Virus record (IMG/VR): IMGVR_UViG_3300010373_000056
Location: 1-55,492 of that record
DNA length: 55,492 nucleotides
Reading direction: 5' to 3' (one strand)
Source of the DNA: a virus
Translations under genes and position numbers: made by a program
Notes under the pieces: model-generated
What the model saw: the letters and a program-made list of their open reading frames with translations, nothing else
What the model was told of the DNA's origin: nothing
The model's database searches: none
Shown: piece by piece, positions 19,951 through 26,772 of the stretch
How the letters are laid out: each line of letters opens with the position of its first letter
Numbering within the stretch: position 1 is the stretch's first letter

Positions 19951-22468
19951 TGCGGCGCGGATGCGGGGCGGATGCGGTGAGGCTGCCAAGGAAGCCCAGG
20001 ACCGCGCTGACACCCTTGCCGATGCGCTTGGGGATGGACCCTGTGAACGAGAGACCGGCGGCTAGGCCGTGCGTGATGCGGCGGGGCATTGAGCCGGTGA
20101 AGGTCACTCCAGCGGAGAGGGCCTTGCCTATTTGCTTCACCTGCGAGCCGGTGAAGGACAGGCCCCCCGACAGTCCCTTGCCTATCGAGCGCGTCTGCGA
20201 CCCGGTGAAGCTGAGGCTGGCACTGAGGGACTGCACGAAATGATGCACCGACGCGGTGGCCAGGCTGCCGGTGAAGGACAGTCCGGCGCTGAGCGCGTGT
20301 TTGGTGTTGCGCGTGAGCGAACCCGTGAACGACAACCCAGCTGTCAGTCCATGCTTGACGTTGCGGGGCATTGAGCCGACGAACGAGAGCCCGGCGCTCA
20401 GTTGCTTCCCGATGGTCCGGGGAAGCGCCCCCGCGAAGCTGAGGCCCGCCGCGAGGCTCTTGCCGACCGAGCGGGCCTGAGAGCCTGTGAACGAGAGGCT
20501 TGCGCTGAACGACTGGATGTAGTGGTGGACCGACGCGGTGGCAAGCGACCCGGTGAACGACAGACCGGCGGAGATCGTGCGTGCCGTGGCCCGAGTCAGG
20601 GAGCCCGTGAAGCTCAGTCCCGCGCTGATGCCGTGCGCGATATTGCGGACAATCGCTCCAGTGAAGGACAGGCCAGCCGTGAGGGCTTTGCCGATCGACT
20701 TGGGGAGCGCCCCGGTGAACAAGAGCCCGCCCGCGAGCCCCTTGCCGACCGACTTAACCTGCGAGCCGGTGAAGGACAGGCCCCCCGACAGGTTCTGTAC
20801 ATAGCGGTGGACCACGGCGGTGGTCAGGGACCCGGTGAAGCTGAGCCCTGCCGCGATGGCGTGAGCGGTTGAGCGGGTGAGGCTGCCGGTGAAGGACAGT
20901 CCGGCCGCTATTCCCTTGGTGATCGCCCGGGACTGGCTGCCAGTGAAGGAGAGTCCGGCGCTGAGGGCTTTGCCGATGGCCCGAGTCTGGCTGCCGGTGA
21001 ACGACAAGCCGCCGGATAGTCCCTTGCCAATTGCCCGGGATTGCGATCCAGTGAAACTCAGACCTGCTGTGAGGATCTTGGCGGTTCGGCGCGTCACGGA
21101 CCCCGCGAAGGACAGCCCGGCGGCCAGGGTCTTCACGGTGGCCCGGGTGAGCGCGCCTGTGAACGAAAGGCCAGCGGTGACGGTTTTCGCGGTTGCCTTG
21201 GATTGCGAGCCCGTGAAGCTGAGACCCGCCGAGAGATTCTGGGTGTAAGCCGTCCCGCCGGATGGCTTGATGAACATGAGCAGCGCGGCCCATGAGCCAG
21301 AGCCCGCGTTGGCGTACCAGTTGGCGTTCAGCGAGCCGGTGGTCCGGGCGACAGCGGTGGCGAGGTAGGACTGGTGGAACGCCGAGCCCGAGCCGACCGT
21401 GGTGGTCGCCCCGAAGGGGTAGTCCGCGATCGGCTGAAGGTTGTTGGAGTTGTTCGAGGACAGGAACGACAGGACGAGGTCGCCGACGGTCGCCACGGTC
21501 CCGGATGGACCCGAGGGGGTCGTGCCGCCACTGGCCGTCGCGGTCGTGATGTCGAGGAACGTCGAGTTGCCGCCGGATATCTCCAGCAGAACGCCGTTGA
21601 TGATGTCGCCCGTCGTCGTGACGGTCCAGGTGTTCGACGCGGCGTCCCCGGTCGTGGTGTCCCCCGTGGTGACCGGGCGGGTCCAGGACGTGACCTGCCC
21701 GCCACCCGCGTCGCTGGCCGTCGCGTCGGATGTGAACGCTACCGTCGTGGCCGGGGCGGACGGGGTGAACGACTGCCGGGAGCCGACCAGCAGGACGAAG
21801 GTGTTGCCGACAGTCGGAGTCGAGGGCAGCGTGAAGGTGATCGAGTTGCCCGAGACCGTCGAGCCCTGGATGTTCTGCTGGACGATGACCGGCGAGGTCG
21901 GCAAGTATTCGGCGAACGTGTCGACAAAGGTGATCGTCGTCAGACCGGTCGACGTCGGGCCGTTGACCGTGTTGGTGACCGTGAACGGGCCGCCCATTGT
22001 GCCGACGTTGCGGACCTTGAAAGTGACCTTGATCCAGTCGCCGGACGTGATCGACGTGGAGGTCGGGGCCACGGCGGCGAGGGCCTTGGCCGCGTCGGAC
22101 GTGCTGTACTCGGTGATCGTCGAGGGCACCGTGCGGTCGGACAGGATCGTGCCGAGGTTCGTGGTGCCCGTCGAGTCGTAGTGCTCGATCAGGATCCCTG
22201 CGCCCGCGTTGGCCGACGTCGAGGACTCCTTGCCTCGGATCGAGGCGGAGATGTTGCCGGACAGGGTGAACGAGGTGCCGACCTGATACCACCAAGTGAC
22301 GGCGGTGCCGCCGCCCGTGATGGTCAAGGGGATGTTGGTCCCGCTCGCCACGGTGTTCGTGACGATCGGGGAACCGGAGGTGTTGGGACCGGCTAGCGAG
22401 GCTAGGGCATATTGACCAGCGCCCCCGAGCGGGCAGACGGACGCACGCGCATAAAGCGTGGTGCTCAT
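19784..22468 (-). CDS. Large fibre-like protein with 22-23 AGLSFTGS repeats
   Basis: An 894-residue protein. Residues ~1-210 and 210-410 are Thr/Ser/Gly-rich beta domains (TITFVDTFAEY, PSTPTVGNTFVLLVGS; GDLVLSFLSSNNSNN) typical of tail-tip adhesins. Residues ~411-834 are an array of 18-residue units based on L(S/T/A)AGLSFTGSxxRxxxKx. The C-terminal ~55 residues hold five short DQWxLTT-type repeats. The array should form a regular beta structure, perhaps a long shaft or multivalent display. No enzymatic motif is seen. It lies beyond the lysis genes, so it may be an accessory fibre. Confidence 0.75.
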   Translation of the reverse strand: MSTTLYARASVCPLGGAGQYALASLAGPNTSGSPIVTNTVASGTNIPLTITGGGTAVTWWYQVGTSFTLSGNISASIRGKESSTSANAGAGILIEHYDSTGTTNLGTILSDRTVPSTITEYSTSDAAKALAAVAPTSTSITSGDWIKVTFKVRNVGTMGGPFTVTNTVNGPTSTGLTTITFVDTFAEYLPTSPVIVQQNIQGSTVSGNSITFTLPSTPTVGNTFVLLVGSRQSFTPSAPATTVAFTSDATASDAGGGQVTSWTRPVTTGDTTTGDAASNTWTVTTTGDIINGVLLEISGGNSTFLDITTATASGGTTPSGPSGTVATVGDLVLSFLSSNNSNNLQPIADYPFGATTTVGSGSAFHQSYLATAVARTTGSLNANWYANAGSGSWAALLMFIKPSGGTAYTQNLSAGLSFTGSQSKATAKTVTAGLSFTGALTRATVKTLAAGLSFAGSVTRRTAKILTAGLSFTGSQSRAIGKGLSGGLSFTGSQTRAIGKALSAGLSFTGSQSRAITKGIAAGLSFTGSLTRSTAHAIAAGLSFTGSLTTAVVHRYVQNLSGGLSFTGSQVKSVGKGLAGGLLFTGALPKSIGKALTAGLSFTGAIVRNIAHGISAGLSFTGSLTRATARTISAGLSFTGSLATASVHHYIQSFSASLSFTGSQARSVGKSLAAGLSFAGALPRTIGKQLSAGLSFVGSMPRNVKHGLTAGLSFTGSLTRNTKHALSAGLSFTGSLATASVHHFVQSLSASLSFTGSQTRSIGKGLSGGLSFTGSQVKQIGKALSAGVTFTGSMPRRITHGLAAGLSFTGSIPKRIGKGVSAVLGFLGSLTASAPHPRRNIDVVLATQPDQWLLTTQGDRWPLATETDQWPLTSGTDAYHLTTGDDQWLLTTRS
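19964..21235 (-). repeat. 54-bp tandem coding repeats in five-unit superrepeats
   Basis: Twenty-two full units of 18 codons plus one partial. Units 8, 13 and 18 are longer by four codons (RYVQN, HYIQS, HFVQS). They fall every fifth unit, giving a superrepeat of about 94 codons (282 bp) seen in units 4-8, 9-13, 14-18 and 19-23. Confidence 0.85.
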
Positions 22469-22518
22469 CCGCTACTCCGCTCGGGGCCGAAGGTCTAGAT
22501 CAGAGGAGTGCGTCGCGG

Positions 22519-23700
22519 TTAGCTGGGTTCGGGCAGGGTCGTGCCGTCGTCCCACTTGTTGTTCGTCCACGAGTTGTGGTTCGCCGCGTCTTTGCTGGAC
22601 GTCCAGTCGGCCATCGGCCCGTACTGGCCGCACTTGCCGTTCGGCCCGCGCTGGAATGTGTCGTTGCTGAACGTCATGTAGGACGCGGACGGGTACGCCT
22701 TGCCCGTGTTGCCGATATTGGAGTAGGCGCAGAACGAGGGCCGGTAGGGGTCGGCGTTGATGCCGGTCCCGGACGCGGCGAGGAACAGGCTGTTGTTGAC
22801 GGTGACGTGGGCGATGGCCGAGAAGTCGCCGAATAGACCGAGGTCGCCCGAGCAGCCGCCAGTAGCGCCGGACACTTGGCTGACGAAGTTGCAGCCGATC
22901 GAGTCGTGCTCGAGATCCATCCCGACCGTTGCGCCGTTGAGACCGTTGGACCCGATCCCGTCGTAGTGGGTCGCGCCCTTGTCGATGAAGTCGTGCGTCC
23001 ACGAATCGGTGACGACGCAGTTGCCGTCGCACTGGATGCCGCCGTACGCGCCGCCGTGGACGTTGACCCGCGTCAGGTAGTAGTTGCCGCCGACGACCGC
23101 GTCCCGCTGGGAGTTGACGGTCGGCGCGAACTCGTCATCGGTGAGGACAAGTGGTCCGCTACCGGACGCATTATCGCCAGCGGTGTGGACGGTGCCAACG
23201 ATCAGCGAGTCCTGGATGGTGACGCATGGCGTGGATGCGGATGTGGTGCCGTTGCCGCCCGTGATCTCAATATCGCCCGTGATCTTGTAGCCGACCAGGA
23301 CCGTGCCGCACCCGAGGTTCAGCGAGCCCGAGTAGGTCGCGAGCGTCGTCCCGGCTGGGACCCCGGTGTTGGTCGCGTTGGGGAACGCGGCGGGCGGCGG
23401 GGGGGTCGTCGTCGTGGCACTGGGCGTCGGGGACGGAGACGGCGTGGTCGCAGTGGCTGTCACGGTGACGGTGGGACCGGGGGAAGTGACCGTGACCGTC
23501 GATGTGACCGTGCTTGTCACCTGGGGGACGACGCAACTGATCGAGAAGTTCGTCCCGTCATACGACGGCGACGAGCAGGACGCGGCGACCGATGTGGCGG
23601 CGGACGCGCCCGCCACGTATGCGACGATGCCGACCGCTGCCGCTGCGGCGAGGGCTGCGGCCGCGACGGCGGGCCGCTTGACGGCTGCTGGAATGCGCAT
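22519..23700 (-). CDS. Secreted parallel beta-helix protein
   Basis: A 393-residue protein. Signal peptide at 1-35 (AVAAAALAAAAAVGIVAYVAGASA), a small Cys-containing segment, a Val/Thr/Ser/Pro linker at ~58-105, then a right-handed beta-helix-like domain with repeated short strands (VTIQDSLIVG, LVLTDDEF, YYLTRVNVHGGAYGG, CVVTDSWTHDF, VTVNNSLFL). Such domains bind or cleave polysaccharides, but no catalytic set is certain. A cleavable signal peptide is unusual for a virion protein and suggests export from the infected cell. Confidence 0.75.
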   Translation of the reverse strand: MRIPAAVKRPAVAAAALAAAAAVGIVAYVAGASAATSVAASCSSPSYDGTNFSISCVVPQVTSTVTSTVTVTSPGPTVTVTATATTPSPSPTPSATTTTPPPPAAFPNATNTGVPAGTTLATYSGSLNLGCGTVLVGYKITGDIEITGGNGTTSASTPCVTIQDSLIVGTVHTAGDNASGSGPLVLTDDEFAPTVNSQRDAVVGGNYYLTRVNVHGGAYGGIQCDGNCVVTDSWTHDFIDKGATHYDGIGSNGLNGATVGMDLEHDSIGCNFVSQVSGATGGCSGDLGLFGDFSAIAHVTVNNSLFLAASGTGINADPYRPSFCAYSNIGNTGKAYPSASYMTFSNDTFQRGPNGKCGQYGPMADWTSSKDAANHNSWTNNKWDDGTTLPEPS

Positions 23701-23703
23701 AGG

Positions 23704-24600
23704 TCAGCCGCCCGAGTTGACGAGAAGCTGGTAGATGAACTGGATCGAGTCTCCGCTGGACACGTTGATCACCGAGAAGATCTTGTGGTCCCACATCACT
23801 GGCTTGATTGAGAAGGTTTCAGTGGCACCGGGGGTCGAGCCCGCCGCGCCGTTAGACTGGTTGAACCAGCCCGTGCTGCCGTTGGTAACCAGCGTGCCGA
23901 CGTGCGTGGTGTTGGATGCGTTCAAACCCCACACGGCGGTCGTGCCTGGGACGACGATCGACTGCTGCAAGCCACGCACGGTCGCCGACGACGCCGTCTG
24001 GGCCGAGCCCGTGTCCGTCCATGTCGTCGCCGTCGTGGCGGTGAACGGAGAGCCCGTCGTCGAGGACAGTGTCGCCTGAGAGAACAGGCCCCACTCGGTG
24101 ATCGCCAGCGAGCCGCCTGCGGTGATGGTCGCGGTCGTCTGGTACTTCGGAGCAGTGCCCGACCCGATGATCGACGCCGTGCCGGTCGCCGCAGTGGCGT
24201 TGGTGGGCGACGCCGGAGTCTGCATCTGGAAGTCGGTGACGGCGGCCGCCGTTCCCCCGGTGCCCCAGGCGTGGAAGTTCTGCGTGGTGAGCGTCGCGAG
24301 GTTGAGCTGCGCCGACCAGAACGGGTCGTTGGCCATGGCGAGCACGCCGACGTTGGTCACGAGGCCGGACCCCAGGTCGTGCTCGTGGATGACCTTGCCC
24401 GCCGGATCGCGGTGGATCGCGAACAATTCAGTGGAGAAAACCTCGCTGGCGAGGATGGTGGACTGGCCGGGGTCGTCGGTGAGGATGACCCGCTTGCCGC
24501 CGGGGAGGCGGATGCTGCGCGCCTTGTGCGGTTGCGGGGCCCGCAGCACGCGAGTCTTCAGAGTGCCGGTGAATCCGGCGCTACCTTCGTGAGTCGGCAT
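23704..24600 (-). CDS. Tail-fibre-like structural protein
   Basis: A 298-residue protein starting MPTHEGSAGFTGTLKTRVLR at 24600 after GAGAAGGAGCCCCTGTA. The N-terminal third is mixed; the rest is Thr/Ser/Ala-rich beta sequence (ITAGGSLAITEWGLFSQ, FTATTATTWTDTGSAQT) as in tail-fibre or baseplate accessory proteins. A terminator lies just upstream, so this gene and those after it may have their own promoter. Confidence 0.65.
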   Translation of the reverse strand: MPTHEGSAGFTGTLKTRVLRAPQPHKARSIRLPGGKRVILTDDPGQSTILASEVFSTELFAIHRDPAGKVIHEHDLGSGLVTNVGVLAMANDPFWSAQLNLATLTTQNFHAWGTGGTAAAVTDFQMQTPASPTNATAATGTASIIGSGTAPKYQTTATITAGGSLAITEWGLFSQATLSSTTGSPFTATTATTWTDTGSAQTASSATVRGLQQSIVVPGTTAVWGLNASNTTHVGTLVTNGSTGWFNQSNGAAGSTPGATETFSIKPVMWDHKIFSVINVSSGDSIQFIYQLLVNSGG

Positions 24601-24628
24601 TACAGGGGCTCCTTCTCGGGGGCACAGC

Positions 24629-24655
24629 AAAAAACCCCGGGGGTTGACCGGGGCT
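24629..24655 (-). terminator. Intrinsic terminator after the lysis cassette
   Basis: Minus strand CCCCGG-loop-CCGGGG followed by six T residues, 20 bases after the holin-like stop. This is the only classical hairpin-plus-T-run in the late block and divides lysis genes from the distal accessory genes. Confidence 0.85.
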
Positions 24656-24674
24656 CGAAAGAGGGAGTGCTGGG

Positions 24675-25052
24675 TTAGGCGGCGGGCGGTGCGGGCGGAG
24701 CAGCTGGCGCGGCGTGAGCGCCCTTGGTCGTGATGGAGATCCCGAACGGCAGACGCGGCAGCGAGAGCAGGAACTTGTCCAGATCGGGATCCTTGAAGAT
24801 GCCGACCCGGCCGAGCACGGCCAGCACGTAGGAGACGCCTGCGACCGCGAGGGCGGACTTCCAGTCGTAGTGGTGGATGTCCGTGGCGTTCCACCAGTCC
24901 AGCACGAAGCCGTTGACCGTCGAGATCGCGAGCGTGATCAGGCCGACGACCCAGCCTTTCCAGTGCTCGCGGGCGACCAGCGCCGACAGGCCAGGGATAA
25001 AGACGGACAGTGTCAGTGCGAGGACTAGCGCGGTGTCGATGTGGATGCTCAT
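24675..25052 (-). CDS. Putative holin (multi-span membrane protein)
   Basis: A 125-residue protein with hydrophobic segments at ~8-26 (ALVLALTLSVFIPGLSALV), ~34-50 (VVGLITLAISTVNGFVL) and ~66-84 (SALAVAGVSYVLAVLG), then an Ala/Pro tail. Size, three spans and position immediately after the lysin fit a class I holin that permeabilises the membrane. Confidence 0.7.
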   Translation of the reverse strand: MSIHIDTALVLALTLSVFIPGLSALVAREHWKGWVVGLITLAISTVNGFVLDWWNATDIHHYDWKSALAVAGVSYVLAVLGRVGIFKDPDLDKFLLSLPRLPFGISITTKGAHAAPAAPPAPPAA

Positions 25053-25059
25053 GCTTCCC

Positions 25060-25809
25060 CTAGTGAGGCTGGTTGTTCGACGGTTTGGTGGCAGTCGACT
25101 GAGCCCAGTCCGCTGCGATGTCCATCCGGTCGCCGGTCACGTCGTCGTGCCCCTCGAAGCCGGGCATCGCCTTGACGGAGTTCCAGATATCGGGGTTCGC
25201 TATCCAGCGCCACCCGAGTCCCGAGAAGTTGTAGGCGTAGACGTTTGCGTTGCGTTCGGGGCAACGGATCGTTCGGAACATCTCGTCCTCCGGGATGACA
25301 GCAGGTGGAGTGATGGGTGTGCCGCCGCCTTGGGGCGTGAGGCCGTCGATGGTGGGCCAGTAGTCGGCGACGATCGAGCGGTCGAAGCCGGGCGGCACGT
25401 CGAGTTGGTCCTGGAGCGCGTAGGCGACGCCGAGGGGCAGGGTTGGGATCTGCCACTTCGTGCCATCGGCTATCCAGTAACCCGGCTGGGCGACGCCCGC
25501 GTTGCGGATCGCCTGCGAAATAGCGGGATACCAGGTGTTCAGGCCGCAGTAGATGGTGGGCACGTAGCCAGCGGCTCGGGAGATGTTCACCCAGTTGACG
25601 CCGTCGGACGCTGAGCCGTTGCCTGGCTCGCAGTCGTACACCTGCGCGGGGACGGACGGGTCGATGGTGATCCCGATGTACAGCTTCCCTGGGTGCAGGG
25701 CCTTCATCGTGGCCATATTGGAGTACAAGCCGTTGACATAGCCGGCGTAGATGTCGCCGTCGGTCGGCAGGTGTGCGGGGGTGACCCCGTCGTACATGAC
25801 TCGGGTCAT
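25060..25809 (-). CDS. Endolysin, glycoside-hydrolase (GH25/DUF1906)-like
   Basis: A 249-residue protein, ATG at 25809 overlapping the upstream stop. The N-terminal ~165 residues (MYDGVTPAHLP, IYAGYVNGLYSN, LYIGITIDPS, QVYDCEPGN, YVPTIYCGLNTW, PGYWIADGTK) follow the TIM-barrel pattern of lysozyme-like hydrolases; D/E in YDCEPG are likely catalytic. The C-terminal ~65 residues (MFRTIRCPERNANVYAYN) are probably a wall-binding domain. No signal peptide, so export depends on a holin. Confidence 0.7.
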   Translation of the reverse strand: MTRVMYDGVTPAHLPTDGDIYAGYVNGLYSNMATMKALHPGKLYIGITIDPSVPAQVYDCEPGNGSASDGVNWVNISRAAGYVPTIYCGLNTWYPAISQAIRNAGVAQPGYWIADGTKWQIPTLPLGVAYALQDQLDVPPGFDRSIVADYWPTIDGLTPQGGGTPITPPAVIPEDEMFRTIRCPERNANVYAYNFSGLGWRWIANPDIWNSVKAMPGFEGHDDVTGDRMDIAADWAQSTATKPSNNQPH

Positions 25810-26171
25810 GCCGGAAGCCCCCCGCCGGAAAGGGGCGGTGTCTTGGTGACCATGCCCTTGATCTCGTGGACAGTGCGGGAGAGTTCTTCGACGCCCTTGG
25901 TCGTCTCGGCGAGGTGCTCGGCCTGGGACACCTGCGATTGGCGCAGTTGGACGTGCGACTCTTCGAGCTTGCCGACGCGCTCCACGACTCCGGGGCGTGC
26001 CGGGACGCCTGGACGGGCGGGTTCGCCGAGCAGGTCGTCGCGCAACTGGTCGACGCCTCGGGCTATGCGCCACAGAGAGCGGGCGGAGGCGATGACGAGC
26101 CCGCCGATGGCGGAGATGGTCACTACGGCGGCAGCGACGAACTCCGTGTTGGAGGCCAGCGAGGAACTCAT
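25806..26171 (-). CDS. Membrane/coiled-coil lysis accessory protein (holin-like)
   Basis: A 121-residue protein from ATG 26171, preceded by GGAGTTGCGT; ATG 26183 is an in-frame alternative. One transmembrane segment (FVAAAVVTISAIGGLVIASA) precedes a basic stretch and a coiled coil (LEESHVQLRQSQVSQAEHLAETTKGVEEL). Single-span proteins with a coiled coil are common beside actinophage lysins and are regarded as candidate holins or holin regulators. Confidence 0.65.
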   Translation of the reverse strand: MSSSLASNTEFVAAAVVTISAIGGLVIASARSLWRIARGVDQLRDDLLGEPARPGVPARPGVVERVGKLEESHVQLRQSQVSQAEHLAETTKGVEELSRTVHEIKGMVTKTPPLSGGGLPA

Positions 26172-26238
26172 ACGCAACTCCATGGCGATTTCGGGGGTGT
26201 GAGTTGGACGGCCCTGTTTGCCTGTTGTCCGGTTCGTG

Positions 26239-26763
26239 CTAGGCGTGCATCCACATGATTCGCATGCCTGCCGTGAGCGTGGTGAGCGAGCCGCCCGTGG
26301 ACTGGTAGCCCAGCGTCTCGATGTAGTCGCCGACGTTGAGGAACGCCAGGTGCGCCGTGGTGAGCGCGGTGAACCCGATCGACCCGGAGGGCACCGTCGA
26401 CTGGGTGTTGGTGATGATGCCGCCGCCGTTGATCTGGAAGCCGACCGACCGCTGCCCCGCACCCGCGTTGGAGCCGAAGTTCACGGTCGCCAACGCCAGG
26501 TAGTAGCCGGAGACGACAGCGGTGTACCGGGAGTTGTTGACGGTCGTCGAGTGACCTGAGTAGGTGTCGATGACGTTCGTGTCAAAGGCGATGGGCGTGA
26601 ACGTCGTGGAGGTGAGCGACTGCCCGGTGCCCTGCGTCGTCAGGCAGAGGGGCACGTTCAACAGGAAGTTGAGGCCATCGCGGAGGTTGGAGTTCAGGAG
26701 CGCGGCGGTCGCGAGGTCGTTGGTCGACCAAGTGCGCTCGATGGGGACAGGCAGGTTGGACAA
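26239..26763 (-). CDS. Minor tail protein with C1q/TNF-like head domain
   Basis: A 174-residue protein. A helical N terminus (TWSTNDLATAALLNSNLRDGLNFLL) probably trimerises. The rest (AFDTNVIDTYSGHSTTVNNSRYTAVVSGYYLALATVNFGSN, VGFQINGG) matches the jelly-roll C1q-like fold used at fibre tips for receptor binding. Confidence 0.75.
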   Translation of the reverse strand: MSNLPVPIERTWSTNDLATAALLNSNLRDGLNFLLNVPLCLTTQGTGQSLTSTTFTPIAFDTNVIDTYSGHSTTVNNSRYTAVVSGYYLALATVNFGSNAGAGQRSVGFQINGGGIITNTQSTVPSGSIGFTALTTAHLAFLNVGDYIETLGYQSTGGSLTTLTAGMRIMWMHA

Positions 26764-26772
26764 GTCCGTCTC

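Noticed and set aside
20754-22295. A 513-codon minus-strand ORF and similar long ORFs opposite or beside structural genes
   Set aside because: His/Arg/Gly-rich composition without domains, fully overlapping better-supported structural genes; long shadows are expected at this GC content.
24675-25809. Gene-level claim of which lysis-region membrane protein is the true holin
   Set aside because: Both the three-span protein (24675) and the single-span coiled-coil protein (25806) fit; sequence alone does not decide, so both are listed as candidates.
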